Shown in pieces: positions 1 through 7,891 of a stretch of 64,000 nt of DNA; positions within the stretch are counted from its first letter, which is position 1; each line of letters begins with the position of its first letter. The DNA lies in assembly GCF_015476655.1 (NCBI RefSeq), contig NZ_JABFHF010000005.1, positions 1-64,000 on the forward strand. Direction: 5' to 3'. A program made the translations under genes and the position numbers. This stretch comes from Aquiflexum lacus. GTDB taxonomy: Bacteria > Bacteroidota > Bacteroidia > Cytophagales > Cyclobacteriaceae. The notes beneath the pieces are model-generated. The model saw only the letters and a program-made list of their open reading frames with translations, had not been told where the DNA came from and did no database searches.

Positions 1-111
1 TACAAACCCAGCAGAAAAAAACATCCTAGGTTTAGTCGAGATTTCATTTTGTGCCCAAACATTTACCAATGTGAGGCCTGCCAGAAGTAATAGTAAACAA
101 GTTTTTTTCAT
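1..111 (-). CDS. N-terminus of a secreted protein, cut by the window edge
   Basis: Only the first 37 codons are inside the window and the gene runs off the left edge. It starts MKKTCLLLLLAGLTL and continues through a hydrophobic stretch to VWAQ, a classic Sec signal peptide with a probable cleavage after Ala about 20 residues in. The start of the mature part resembles Bacteroidota outer-membrane beta-barrel proteins, but too little is visible to name a family. It is transcribed away from the Crp/Fnr gene at 208, with about 100 bp between them. Confidence 0.6.
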   Translation of the reverse strand, partial: MKKTCLLLLLAGLTLVNVWAQNEISTKPRMFFSAGFV

Positions 112-207
112 TGTACCAAAATTTAATTGTTAATTAATGGTACAAAAATGAGCGTGCAGAAAGTTAATTTCGTTGACCAAAGTCAATAAATGATATTGAG
201 TAAAAAA

Positions 208-771
208 TTATTTACGAGCCCTTATGCGGCTCAGAGTCTCGGGTTTGATTCCAAGATAAGAGGCTATCATATATTGAGGGATTTCTTGAAGAAGCTTGGA
301 ATTTCGATTTACAAGTTCATAATAGCGCTCTTCAGGACTAGATGAATGAAAGGCATCCAAGCGCTTGGCCACCATCAGATAAAGGTTTTCTGCTATTAAC
401 CTCCCGAGGCGCTCTATAGATCTGTGTTTATCATAAAGATCATGAAGGTCTTTTTTACTGATTTTGTAAATAGTGGCATCTTGTAACACTTGAATATAAT
501 GCTCGGAGGGTCCACCAGTAAGAAAACTGCGGTAATTGGTCACAAAATCTCCTGAAAAAAAGAAAGCAGTGATCTTTTCTTCCCCTTCCACCTCGTGATA
601 AAAACGAAAGATACCTTCTGTAACAAAAGCTATAAAATCGCATGAACCACCTTCTTCCAAAAGAAAGGATTTTTTGGGAAAGCGTTCTTTGACGAGGCAG
701 TCAGCATAATCTGCCCATTCCTGGTCCGTCAACTTGATAAGTTTAGAAAAATAAGATCTTAATTGTTGCAT
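208..771 (-). CDS. Crp/Fnr family transcriptional regulator
   Basis: A 187-aa protein with an N-terminal cyclic-nucleotide-binding-like beta-roll (about residues 20-115; FLLEEGGSCDFIAFVTEG is the typical strand-turn-strand) and a C-terminal helix-turn-helix. The recognition helix region YMIASYLGIKPETLSRIRARK is nearly the last thing encoded, so the DNA-binding domain ends immediately after it, as in many Bacteroidota members of this family. The ligand is unknown. It is paralogous to the regulator at 2700-3302, which carries the same YMIASYL..PETLSR signature. Family assignment is secure; the target genes are not known. Confidence 0.88.
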   Translation of the reverse strand: MQQLRSYFSKLIKLTDQEWADYADCLVKERFPKKSFLLEEGGSCDFIAFVTEGIFRFYHEVEGEEKITAFFFSGDFVTNYRSFLTGGPSEHYIQVLQDATIYKISKKDLHDLYDKHRSIERLGRLIAENLYLMVAKRLDAFHSSSPEERYYELVNRNSKLLQEIPQYMIASYLGIKPETLSRIRARK

Positions 772-811
772 ATGGCCTTTGCTAAGGAATGGTTTATTTA
801 GTAAATCAGAT

Positions 812-1252
812 CTACTTATTATCGTATCGAAAGCGAGATTGAATCACATAATCCATTTCATCACTTATCCATTCCGAAATTACCAATAGTTTTTCCAAAT
901 ATCTCAGCCCAAATGCGGTCAGTTTGTATTCTACTCTCAGCGGAACTTCCGGGAAAACTTGTCTGCTTAAATAGCCATCTTTCTCTAAAGTCCTGAGTCT
1001 TTCAGTTAAAACTTTAGCGGATATTCCATGAATAAACTTTTTCAAGTCACCAAACCTCAAGATTTCGTGCCCTCCCAGAAATAATACTATCAAAATACTC
1101 CATTTATCAGAGGCTACGGATAGCACATCTCTAATAGGGCAAGTCTCAAGTGGTACCAAAGGATCATAATTGAAAATTTTTTCCAACTTTTTTTTGACTT
1201 CAACTGCTTGATAATCAATTACAGTTTCTGTTTGGTTACTTGATTTCTCCAT
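812..1252 (-). CDS. HxlR family winged-helix transcriptional regulator
   Basis: A 146-aa protein with the HxlR/YybR fold: CPIRDVLSVASDKWSILIVLFL begins the winged helix near residue 38, followed by LRFGDLKKFIHGISAKVLTERLRTLEKDGYLSR, the HTH and wing. A conserved Cys (Cys38 in TCPI) sits just before the domain, as in redox- or electrophile-sensing members of the family. It is divergent from the AhpD-like gene at 1351, with a 9-bp inverted repeat in the shared 98-bp intergenic region. That arrangement suggests it controls itself and its neighbour. Redox or quinone sensing is an inference. Confidence 0.88.
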   Translation of the reverse strand: MEKSSNQTETVIDYQAVEVKKKLEKIFNYDPLVPLETCPIRDVLSVASDKWSILIVLFLGGHEILRFGDLKKFIHGISAKVLTERLRTLEKDGYLSRQVFPEVPLRVEYKLTAFGLRYLEKLLVISEWISDEMDYVIQSRFRYDNK

Positions 1253-1270
1253 GGAAACATATTGCTATAG

Positions 1271-1301
1271 TTACTTTTAGATACTAGGTTTGTAAAAGTA
1301 A
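1271..1301. promoter_or_regulatory. Inverted repeat between hxlR-like gene and AhpD-like gene
   Basis: TTACTTTTA at 1271-1279 and its perfect reverse complement TAAAAGTAA at 1293-1301, separated by 13 bp. It lies 19 bp upstream of the HxlR start codon and 49 bp upstream of the divergent AhpD-like gene. This is where an HxlR-family dimer would be expected to bind. That it is the operator is inferred from position and symmetry only. Confidence 0.5.
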
Positions 1302-1350
1302 TTATTTAAATATTTAAGACAAACATTCTTATCCTATAATTCATTAAATC

Positions 1351-1968
1351 ATGAAGAATTTTAAAATGACTACCCCCTTGGTAGAATTGGCTACCGCAGA
1401 TGAAGTACAAAAAAATCTCTTGAATACTGCAAGAAAGGAGAATAAGATGATTCCAAATATGTACAAGGCCATGGCCAATTCTCCGGCATTACTTGATACC
1501 TATATGCATGGCTACAGAAAGTTTAAAGCAGATGGGATATTTTCACCGGCAGAACAGGAAGTAGTCTTTTTAACTATTAGTGCAGAGAACCAGTGTACTT
1601 ATTGCATGGGTGCACACAGTTTATTGGCAGACACAGTAGCTAAGGTTCCTGTGGAAGTAACCGAAGCTATCCGAAGCAATAAGGAAATACCGCAGGAAAA
1701 ATTTAGGGTGCTTTCGGAGTTCACAAGTGTGATGGTTAACCAAAGAGGTCTCCCATCCGAAGATGATGTTCAGAAATTTTTGAAGTCAGGCTATTCAGAG
1801 CAACATATTTTGAGCATTATCCTGGCGATTTCAGTTAAGACCATCAGCAATTACGTCAATCATGTCTTTGAGACAGAATTGGATAGTGTATTCAAAGCAC
1901 GAGAATGGAAGGGATATAAGGCTACCAGAAATTTTGTCAACTTTTTTAGAAGGGAGGCAATACCTTAA
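1351..1968 (+). CDS. Carboxymuconolactone decarboxylase/AhpD-like protein
   Basis: A 205-aa protein with the AhpD-like core. The motif NQCTYCMGAHSLLA, around residues 80-93, holds the CxxC pair and the His four residues later that form the peroxidase/thiol active site of AhpD-type proteins. No signal peptide is seen, so it should be cytoplasmic. The physiological substrate is unknown; members commonly act in peroxide or electrophile defence. Its divergent HxlR regulator and the inverted repeat between them fit induction by oxidative or electrophilic stress. The gene ends about 50 bp before a convergent gene. Confidence 0.85.
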   Translation: MKNFKMTTPLVELATADEVQKNLLNTARKENKMIPNMYKAMANSPALLDTYMHGYRKFKADGIFSPAEQEVVFLTISAENQCTYCMGAHSLLADTVAKVPVEVTEAIRSNKEIPQEKFRVLSEFTSVMVNQRGLPSEDDVQKFLKSGYSEQHILSIILAISVKTISNYVNHVFETELDSVFKAREWKGYKATRNFVNFFRREAIP

Positions 1969-2021
1969 TTCCATGGTGGACTCTTCTCAAGAAAATATTT
2001 TTATTGGACATAACGCGAATC

Positions 2022-2606
2022 TCACTTTAAAAAATTAAGATTTTCCTCCGCCACTATCTGCCATCTTTTTTGTCGGTGCTTGTAAAACTGCTTGGCAAAA
2101 GAAGTGATAATACCTGTCATTAGACCCCCGTAAATCGTGATGGAGTCTTCATAATAAATACTGCCATTGTCTAGGTCTTTCATTAATATATTGTGATTCC
2201 ATACCTTGGCCCCTCTATCCCATTCTTTGGTAGTGATGGTATGGTTTTGTTCATCGATATTATCAATAAACAAATAATGCGTTCCTCCAAAAGGTATAAA
2301 TCCGAATACCCGCATTTTTACTTTGTAAGTTTCTCCAACCTTCCATTGTTTGGGAAACCCCTCACCAAGAGGTTTAAACCGAATCATTCCTTTGGCTACA
2401 AACTCTAAAAGAGCCGGTGATTTTACTTTATTCCAGGCACTGTCAATATCCATGGGAATTTCTGAGCTTACTGTCAGTTTTTTTGCTTTTACCTTTTTGC
2501 CCTTATACTCAATAGTGATTGGTTCAACTTTGGCATTGGGCTTGTTTTTTTGAGCATGGGCATGCATACTGAGAAAAAGAAGTAGAGGAGTCATCATCTT
2601 GATCAT
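2022..2606 (-). CDS. Secreted SRPBCC/START-like protein
   Basis: About 194 aa from the chosen start. The reading frame is open to 2660, but the internal ATG at 2606 opens a short hydrophobic leader (MMTPLLLFLSMHAHAQ) that looks like a signal peptide, so I prefer it. The mature protein has the layout of an SRPBCC (Bet v1/polyketide-cyclase-like) fold: an early strand with DSAWNKVKSPALLEFV, central strands around FGGTHYLFIDNID, and a C-terminal long helix TGIITSFAKQFYKHRQKRW. The ligand is unknown. It sits between a convergent AhpD-like gene and a Crp/Fnr gene on the same strand. Confidence 0.6.
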   Translation of the reverse strand: MIKMMTPLLLFLSMHAHAQKNKPNAKVEPITIEYKGKKVKAKKLTVSSEIPMDIDSAWNKVKSPALLEFVAKGMIRFKPLGEGFPKQWKVGETYKVKMRVFGFIPFGGTHYLFIDNIDEQNHTITTKEWDRGAKVWNHNILMKDLDNGSIYYEDSITIYGGLMTGIITSFAKQFYKHRQKRWQIVAEENLNFLK

Positions 2607-2699
2607 TGCGTTTGTAATTGTATTGATTACAAAATTCGCAACAACAGACCACGCAGTCATTGATTCAAATCAAGAAAGTCGACTTCCAAAAATCACCTT

Positions 2700-3302
2700 T
2701 CAGAGGCCTTTGTGAATGGTGTTTTTGACCTCTTTGTTTTTCATTAATCGCTTCTTCACCCTACTTAAAGTTTCTGGAGTCATATTCAGATAAGAGGCGA
2801 TCATGTATTGAGGGACCCGCTGTATTAAAGTCGGGCTTTCTACTATGAAGGTATTCAATCTTGTATCATAGTCATCATGTAAAAGCCTGTTTGCACGAAG
2901 GACAGAGGTCACATAAGCAGATTCTGCCAGTTTCCTACCTACATGTTCCCACGCTTTCGAGCCTTCAAAAAGCTGATTGAGCTTGTCTCTTTCTATGCTG
3001 TAAACCAATGAATCTTCCAAGGCTTGGATAGGTCTTATGGAAGGACTTTGTGTGAGGTAGCCAAAGTAATCCGTCATAAACTGGTTTTCGGAGAAGAACA
3101 GCATGATTTTTTCTTCTCCTTCCACCCGGTAAAAAAGTCTAAACAAGCCTGATTCTATGAAAGAGATTTTATTGGAAAACTGACCTTCTCTGAGGTAGAA
3201 ATCTCCCTTTTTGAATTTTTCCTGATAGAAAAATCCGAGCGCCATATTTAGCTCTTCATCCGAAAATTTATGTAAGGATTGTAGGTTTTTTTTAAGGTTC
3301 AT
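2700..3302 (-). CDS. Crp/Fnr family transcriptional regulator
   Basis: A 200-aa protein. The cyclic-nucleotide-binding-like domain spans about residues 25-120 (YLREGQFSNKISFIESGLFRLFYRVEGEEK), then a linker helix, then a C-terminal HTH with YMIASYLNMTPETLSRVKKRL. The same signature occurs in the regulator at 208, so the two are paralogues. It starts only 9 bp after the YdeI-like gene (3312-3890) on the same strand, so the two are probably co-transcribed. The effector is unknown. Confidence 0.88.
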   Translation of the reverse strand: MNLKKNLQSLHKFSDEELNMALGFFYQEKFKKGDFYLREGQFSNKISFIESGLFRLFYRVEGEEKIMLFFSENQFMTDYFGYLTQSPSIRPIQALEDSLVYSIERDKLNQLFEGSKAWEHVGRKLAESAYVTSVLRANRLLHDDYDTRLNTFIVESPTLIQRVPQYMIASYLNMTPETLSRVKKRLMKNKEVKNTIHKGL

Positions 3303-3311
3303 TTCTATTTG

Positions 3312-3890
3312 TCAACTCCCTTTTAATTTCTCACCCCTTGAAGCAAGGTCTGCAATTTGTTCAATTCTAGAGACTCTGGTCTTCTCAGTTTTTGCAAGCT
3401 TAATATACCGCAATACAAACCTTTTGCTGGAATCATTGATGGCATAGAAAAATTCAGTGGCTCCTTCATATTTCTTCAATGCATTTTGCAGGTCTTCGGG
3501 AACAACCAAATTGTCAACATCTTCCATAAAATCCCATAAGCCAGCCTGCTTAGAAAGCGCAATGGACCGAAATCCTGCATCTTGCATTTTGCCTTCTTCA
3601 ATTAATTTAGCTGCTCGGTCTTTGTAAGTTTTTACCCAATGTTCAACTTTCCTCGGGGATATCAATTGCATGGTTCTATGTTCATCCAGTTTTCTCCTGA
3701 TCCCATCTATCCAGCCAAAACATAACAACTCATCGAGTACTTCAGAAGTGGAAAGGTATTTGTCCGTAACCGTTTTCTTGAAGGTGACCAGCCAAACGCT
3801 TTCTTTCTGAGTATGATGATGTTCCAGCCATACCCTCAACTCCTGAGTGGAGGAGACTTCAACTTTTTGGAAGTTTTCTGTTTTGATCAT
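3312..3890 (-). CDS. YdeI/OmpD-associated family protein
   Basis: A 192-aa protein of the bacteriocin-protection/YdeI family. The N-terminal block SSTQELRVWLEHHHTQKESVWL, the core CFGWIDGIRRKLDEHRTMQLISPRK and the C-terminal SSKRFVLRYIKLAKTEKTRVSRIEQIADLASRG are all characteristic. No signal peptide is seen. The molecular function of the family is not established. It is probably the first gene of a two-gene unit with the Crp/Fnr gene just downstream. Confidence 0.82.
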   Translation of the reverse strand: MIKTENFQKVEVSSTQELRVWLEHHHTQKESVWLVTFKKTVTDKYLSTSEVLDELLCFGWIDGIRRKLDEHRTMQLISPRKVEHWVKTYKDRAAKLIEEGKMQDAGFRSIALSKQAGLWDFMEDVDNLVVPEDLQNALKKYEGATEFFYAINDSSKRFVLRYIKLAKTEKTRVSRIEQIADLASRGEKLKGS

Positions 3891-4310
3891 TCAATTGATT
3901 CTTTTAAGCATTAAAAAGTCCACTTTATTATATCTCATTTCTGTATTTAATTGTTTTGAAAGAGAGTACAGTGGGTAACTTTTACACAATCAATTTACCC
4001 AAATAGCTTTATCTCTATCCACAAATTCCTTAACGATGGTCTGCTGCCTCCCCATTAATTTTTCTACCCATTATGACATGGTAAGGGCTTTTTGAAACCG
4101 GGGAGAATATTGCAGCATGACATAAACATGATAAATGGAGTGGCTTAGGCCTTACTTCCTTTTTTACATATCTCTAAGACCGGCATATATCTGATGAGTA
4201 TGGTCAGACGCCTTAACCACCTCCATTCTTACAAATATTTTCACAGCTCACTTTTGGTAACTTTCAACAGGGAAGTGTTCTGGAAATGTCTCTGAGTTAT
4301 TCCATCAAGT
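3891..4310. other. Gene-free stretch between ydeI-like gene and response regulator
   Basis: 420 bp with no ORF that looks real and no RNA gene I recognise. The right part lies just downstream of the response regulator's stop codon; the left part must hold the promoter of the ydeI-crp unit. I saw no strong hairpin terminator. Confidence 0.4.
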
Positions 4311-4727
4311 CTAAACAAAATTTTCATTCACCACTTTCCAAAAAGCTTCGGGAGTGAGGGGTTTATTGACCAATTCTTTTACTACAGGTATTGTAGCAGC
4401 CCTTTCTTTATCGTCTGGATTAACACTTGTAGTAAGTAAAACCACTACGGATCGATCATGAACATCTTTTGTCAGTTCATTGTATTTGACTAAAAAATCC
4501 CAACCGGTCATGCCAGGCATATTGATATCAAGAAAAATAATGCCCGGCTGTGGGTAATCAGCATAAACCCCTTTGCTAAGCAAATAGTCAAGCCCTTCTT
4601 TGGCGGATTGCAAGGATTGTATGTGCACCCCTGTTTCCTCTTCCAATATTATCGTATGATAAAAATTTGTTGCTTCATCATCATCAATAAGCAGGACGCA
4701 ATCTAATTTATAATTTTTATCTATCAT
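4311..4727 (-). CDS. Single-domain response regulator
   Basis: A 138-aa CheY-like receiver with no output domain. The acidic pocket is Asp15/Asp16 (LLIDDDEAT), the phospho-acceptor is Asp67 in FLDINMPGMTGWDFL, the switch Thr is at 99-100 (LLTTS) and the conserved Lys is at 122 (NKPLT). It overlaps the histidine kinase stop/start by 4 bp, so it is the last gene of the operon 5881-4311. With no DNA-binding domain, it must relay to another protein or phosphorelay. Confidence 0.9.
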   Translation of the reverse strand: MIDKNYKLDCVLLIDDDEATNFYHTIILEEETGVHIQSLQSAKEGLDYLLSKGVYADYPQPGIIFLDINMPGMTGWDFLVKYNELTKDVHDRSVVVLLTTSVNPDDKERAATIPVVKELVNKPLTPEAFWKVVNENFV

Positions 4728-5884
4728 GTGATTTTCTCTAAAGTGAAATGAAATGAGCTACCAACCCCTTTTTTTGAGGTAATCCAAATTTTCCCACCAT
4801 GTTGCTCTACGATTTTACGGCAATAGGCCAAGCCTAAGCCTGTCCCTTCATATTCTTCTGTGGGATTCAAACGTTGGAAAATGAAAAATATTTTTTCATA
4901 ATCAACCTCATCAATTCCAATGCCATTATCCTTTACGCAAAATTCCACATTCACTTTGTTTTCAATCGCAGATACTTCTATGAGCGGGGAAGTATCTGGT
5001 TTCTTGAATTTCAAACCATTGCTGATCAAATTTTGAAATAGCATACGTAATTCAACAGGATTTCCTCTGATATGGGGTAAGTCTTTGATCGAGATTTTCC
5101 CGTTAACAGATTTAAGGGCGGAGTCAAAATCAAGCACTATATTGTTTAACAGCTCTTGACAATCTACTTGTTGGGTCTCCCGCTTGTTCCCTATTCTGCT
5201 GAATTCCAAAAGTCCTTTAATCATAACTGTCATCCTTTTGGTTGCAGTGGTCACATAATCCAACATCTTTTTTCCTTGTTCGTCGAATTTTGTGTAATGT
5301 TTCTTAGAAATCAGGTGGGTCATATTCCCAATGGTTCGAAGAGGCTCTTGTAAATCATGACTTGCAATACTTGTGAACCTTTCAAGTTCACGATTTTTAA
5401 GCAATAAATCTTCATTCAGATTTTCAAGCTGTATTTTGTTTTCTGAAAGTTTCTGTTGCTGGATATCTAATTCCTTGACTTTTTCAAATAATGCAGCTGA
5501 GCTATCCGATAGTTGGTTGTTGATTCCCTCAAGACTGGAAAAACTACTTTTGGCTATAAAGACAAGCGTGACGCAAGTCCAAATGACCACCAGTGATATC
5601 ACCATATTCATTCCTGAAAGATTACTTTGGTTGGTGCTCATTTGCTGGGTTTGTACGACAGATATAATTGTGAGCAAAGAACAAATCGCAGCTGCGTAAA
5701 TACTTGCATACTTTCCGGGTAGGAGCCAACTGTATAATATCACTATAGCATACATACTGGCCACAGCTACTGTGCTATCCGTATTCAAGTCCACTGCAAA
5801 AATGACACTGGTGATTAATACTGCCATGAAAATCAAAACAGCATTTTGGAACAGCATCATCGATTGGCGTTGGGTAACCATCAT
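4724..5884 (-). CDS. Membrane histidine kinase, partner of ethylene-receptor-like protein
   Basis: A 386-aa protein. About residues 10-110 form four or five hydrophobic segments with no recognised sensory motif, followed by a coiled coil (about 115-170; KVKELDIQQQKLSENKIQLENLNEDL). The HisKA domain has the H-box ASHDLQEPLRTIG (His176). The ATPase domain has the N-box NLISNGLKF (Asn289), G1 DNGIGI (319-324) and G2 GTGLGL (347-352). Kinase subtype and H-box resemble those in bacteriophytochrome-like kinases. It overlaps by 4 bp both the upstream ETR1-like gene and the downstream receiver, so translation is coupled. Its own membrane part may simply hold it next to the separate sensor. Confidence 0.9.
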   Translation of the reverse strand: MMVTQRQSMMLFQNAVLIFMAVLITSVIFAVDLNTDSTVAVASMYAIVILYSWLLPGKYASIYAAAICSLLTIISVVQTQQMSTNQSNLSGMNMVISLVVIWTCVTLVFIAKSSFSSLEGINNQLSDSSAALFEKVKELDIQQQKLSENKIQLENLNEDLLLKNRELERFTSIASHDLQEPLRTIGNMTHLISKKHYTKFDEQGKKMLDYVTTATKRMTVMIKGLLEFSRIGNKRETQQVDCQELLNNIVLDFDSALKSVNGKISIKDLPHIRGNPVELRMLFQNLISNGLKFKKPDTSPLIEVSAIENKVNVEFCVKDNGIGIDEVDYEKIFFIFQRLNPTEEYEGTGLGLAYCRKIVEQHGGKIWITSKKGVGSSFHFTLEKIT

Positions 5885-6405
5885 TCAGACTTGATATTTA
5901 ATCGCTCTCTCAATTCAACAATTTCAGCTTCATACAATTTCAGTTTCTTTTCCAACTGATATGTTTTTAGTTGGTCATCGGGTTTAACTTCTATCAATTT
6001 AGGCAAATCTCGAATCAGTACAAAAGCAGTAGCCATACTCACAAGAGCGGTCAGCAACCTTATGAGAGCACTTAGCCGATAAGCAGGCCACCAAAACATC
6101 AAGGCATCGATCAGATGTGTACTCCCGCAAAGGATAATAAAGGCACCAAAAAGCCAAAAAACAGGCAAGAATGGCAGATTATGTCGTTTTTGGATGAAAA
6201 AAATAATTATGGCCGGTATTACAAAATAAGCTAGCCAAATAGCCATGTCGCTGGTGATATACAACCACCCATGAAAAGATGACCATTCGCCACATACCCA
6301 CCGAGCTGGCCAATCATCGGCAGAGAATAGTTTGGTAATAAAGTCCTTCACTTGCTCCATAGGGTGTTCGCAATTTTTGGTGTAAGGTAAATATAGGTGT
6401 TCCAT
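5881..6405 (-). CDS. Stand-alone ethylene-receptor-like transmembrane sensor domain
   Basis: A 174-aa protein with three predicted membrane helices and a short C-terminal coiled coil (about 145-172), and nothing else. By hand it aligns with the ethylene-binding domain of plant ETR1 without gaps in the helices. ITSDMAIWLAYFVIP carries the equivalents of Asp25 (Asp53), Tyr32 (Tyr60), Ile35 (Ile63) and Pro36 (Pro64). FGAFIILCGSTHLID carries Ile62 (Ile90) and both copper ligands, Cys65 (Cys93) and His69 (His97). Helix III (TALVSMATAFVLIRDLPKL) also matches. Copper(I) and olefin binding are therefore plausible but unproven. It is first in an operon with a kinase and a receiver, so the receptor is split over three proteins. 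An alternative start lies at 6360. Confidence 0.85.
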   Translation of the reverse strand: MEHLYLPYTKNCEHPMEQVKDFITKLFSADDWPARWVCGEWSSFHGWLYITSDMAIWLAYFVIPAIIIFFIQKRHNLPFLPVFWLFGAFIILCGSTHLIDALMFWWPAYRLSALIRLLTALVSMATAFVLIRDLPKLIEVKPDDQLKTYQLEKKLKLYEAEIVELRERLNIKSE

Positions 6406-6686
6406 GGCGGAACTAAAAGGATTTAAGAATTACAAAACTTTGCGGGACCAAAGTGCCAACGAGCAGGAAAAAAGAAGAAAATGGACGGTTAAGCAAACAC
6501 ATACATACCAATTTGAAATATTTCAAAAGCTTGGTCATTTCTTTGTTCAAATTAATTCTATATTAAATTGAGTAAAAAGTTATTGAGCAACCTTAACAAT
6601 TTGAAAATCTTGAACTGGTATCTTTATAAATAGTCCCGTCTACTTTTGTTTGGTCTTTTAAAATCATTCGATCACAAAAAAATGCT

Positions 6687-7670
6687 ATGAACAAGCTATC
6701 AATATTATCATTATTGTTAATTATGTCCTGTGCTGGGACCAAAACCAATACCAAATTTCTAAATATTGGCGCTAATGAAGTTGTTACTGTAACTCCTTAC
6801 GATTATTCCTACCCCACAGATACCACATTCAAGATCCTCTCTTGGAATGTTGAGCATTTTGTAGATCAGTTTGACGATCCATATATTGACAATGCAAGAG
6901 AAGATACCCCACCGGAAAACATGGAGCTCAGGCGTGAACTCTTCTTAAAAGCCTTAAAAAAAGCTGATGCCGATATAGTTGTTCTTCAGGAATTTGAAAG
7001 TGCTAAATACTTAAAACAGCTGGCATTAGATTCATTGCCTGAGATGGGTTATAGATTTTTTGCAGATATTCCAAGTCATAACTGGTATATGAATGTAGTC
7101 ATCATGAGCAAGTTTCCTATGGGAATTATGTATGGCTATGGAAACGTAAATACTCCTTTGCCAAATTATCTCACTGAGACGGGTGTACAGGAAAGTCAAA
7201 ATCAAATCAACACACGAATGTGGTCAATAGAAATATATCCTGCTGCTGACTATGAAATTCTACTCACAGGAGTACACCTTAAAGCAGGAAGAAGTGATCG
7301 CGATGTCGCTATGAGAAAAGGTCAGTTAAACTTCTTAGTCAGCCAATTCAACCGCATGCTTGCAGAAAATCCAGATAGAAATATGGTAATAGTAGGGGAT
7401 TTTAATGCAATTCCTACCAGTGAGGAATTAAGCATTTTAATAAATAATGACAATTTGAAAAATGCTTTTATTGATCCAATAGATCCGGAAATCTATTCAC
7501 ATCCTGCAAATGATCTAAGGTGGAGACTAGATTACATGCTGGTAAATAAGAATATGCATCCCGAAATAATTGACAATACAATAAAAGTTGATAATTTTTT
7601 CCCTGCTGATACCATGAGAATTATTAGTGATCATTTACCTATAACTGGAAGCTTTCTAAAAAAGGATTGA
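6687..7670 (+). CDS. Endonuclease/exonuclease/phosphatase family lipoprotein
   Basis: A 327-aa protein with a lipoprotein signal (LSLLLIMSC, modified Cys at residue 15). It has the EEP (DNase I-like) fold: ILSWNVEHF, VVLQEFES (metal-binding Glu), TGVHLKAGRSDRD, VIVGDFNAIP (Asp/Asn pair) and the final ISDHLPI (catalytic Asp-His). The active site appears intact. It should be tethered in the periplasm or on the surface, where it could cleave DNA, phospholipid head groups or other phosphodiesters. A TAnnTTTG-like box (TACTTTTG, 6641-6648) precedes it. Nearest-neighbour genes give no functional hint. Confidence 0.85.
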   Translation: MNKLSILSLLLIMSCAGTKTNTKFLNIGANEVVTVTPYDYSYPTDTTFKILSWNVEHFVDQFDDPYIDNAREDTPPENMELRRELFLKALKKADADIVVLQEFESAKYLKQLALDSLPEMGYRFFADIPSHNWYMNVVIMSKFPMGIMYGYGNVNTPLPNYLTETGVQESQNQINTRMWSIEIYPAADYEILLTGVHLKAGRSDRDVAMRKGQLNFLVSQFNRMLAENPDRNMVIVGDFNAIPTSEELSILINNDNLKNAFIDPIDPEIYSHPANDLRWRLDYMLVNKNMHPEIIDNTIKVDNFFPADTMRIISDHLPITGSFLKKD

Positions 7671-7767
7671 CAAAATATTTATTCTAATTTGTAATAAAAA
7701 AATCTATGGGATTTTCCCATGCATATATAAGTTTTGAAGTAATTATTTATAATTAAAATCTTAAAAC

Positions 7768-7890
7768 CTAACTACAACCTTCACAGCCGCAGCCATTACT
7801 GCTTTTCGGTTTTTTCTTAAAAAATAGCCTGTAAATCCCCAATCCAAGAACCAGAAAAAACAAACTAAACACAATGATTTCCTGCCACAT
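7768..7890 (-). CDS. FeoB-associated Cys-rich membrane protein (40 aa)
   Basis: This 40-aa gene begins MWQEIIVFSLFFLVLGLGIY, a single transmembrane helix, followed by a basic stretch (FFKKKPK) and a Cys-rich tail NGCGCEGCS. Its ATG is 1 bp downstream of the feoB stop codon, so it is the third gene of the feo operon. Tiny proteins of this layout behind feoB are a known Bacteroidota type, analogous in position to FeoC of enterobacteria. The Cys cluster (four Cys in the last eight residues) could bind iron or sense redox state; the role is unproven. Confidence 0.85.
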   Translation of the reverse strand: MWQEIIVFSLFFLVLGLGIYRLFFKKKPKSSNGCGCEGCS

Positions 7891-7891
7891 A

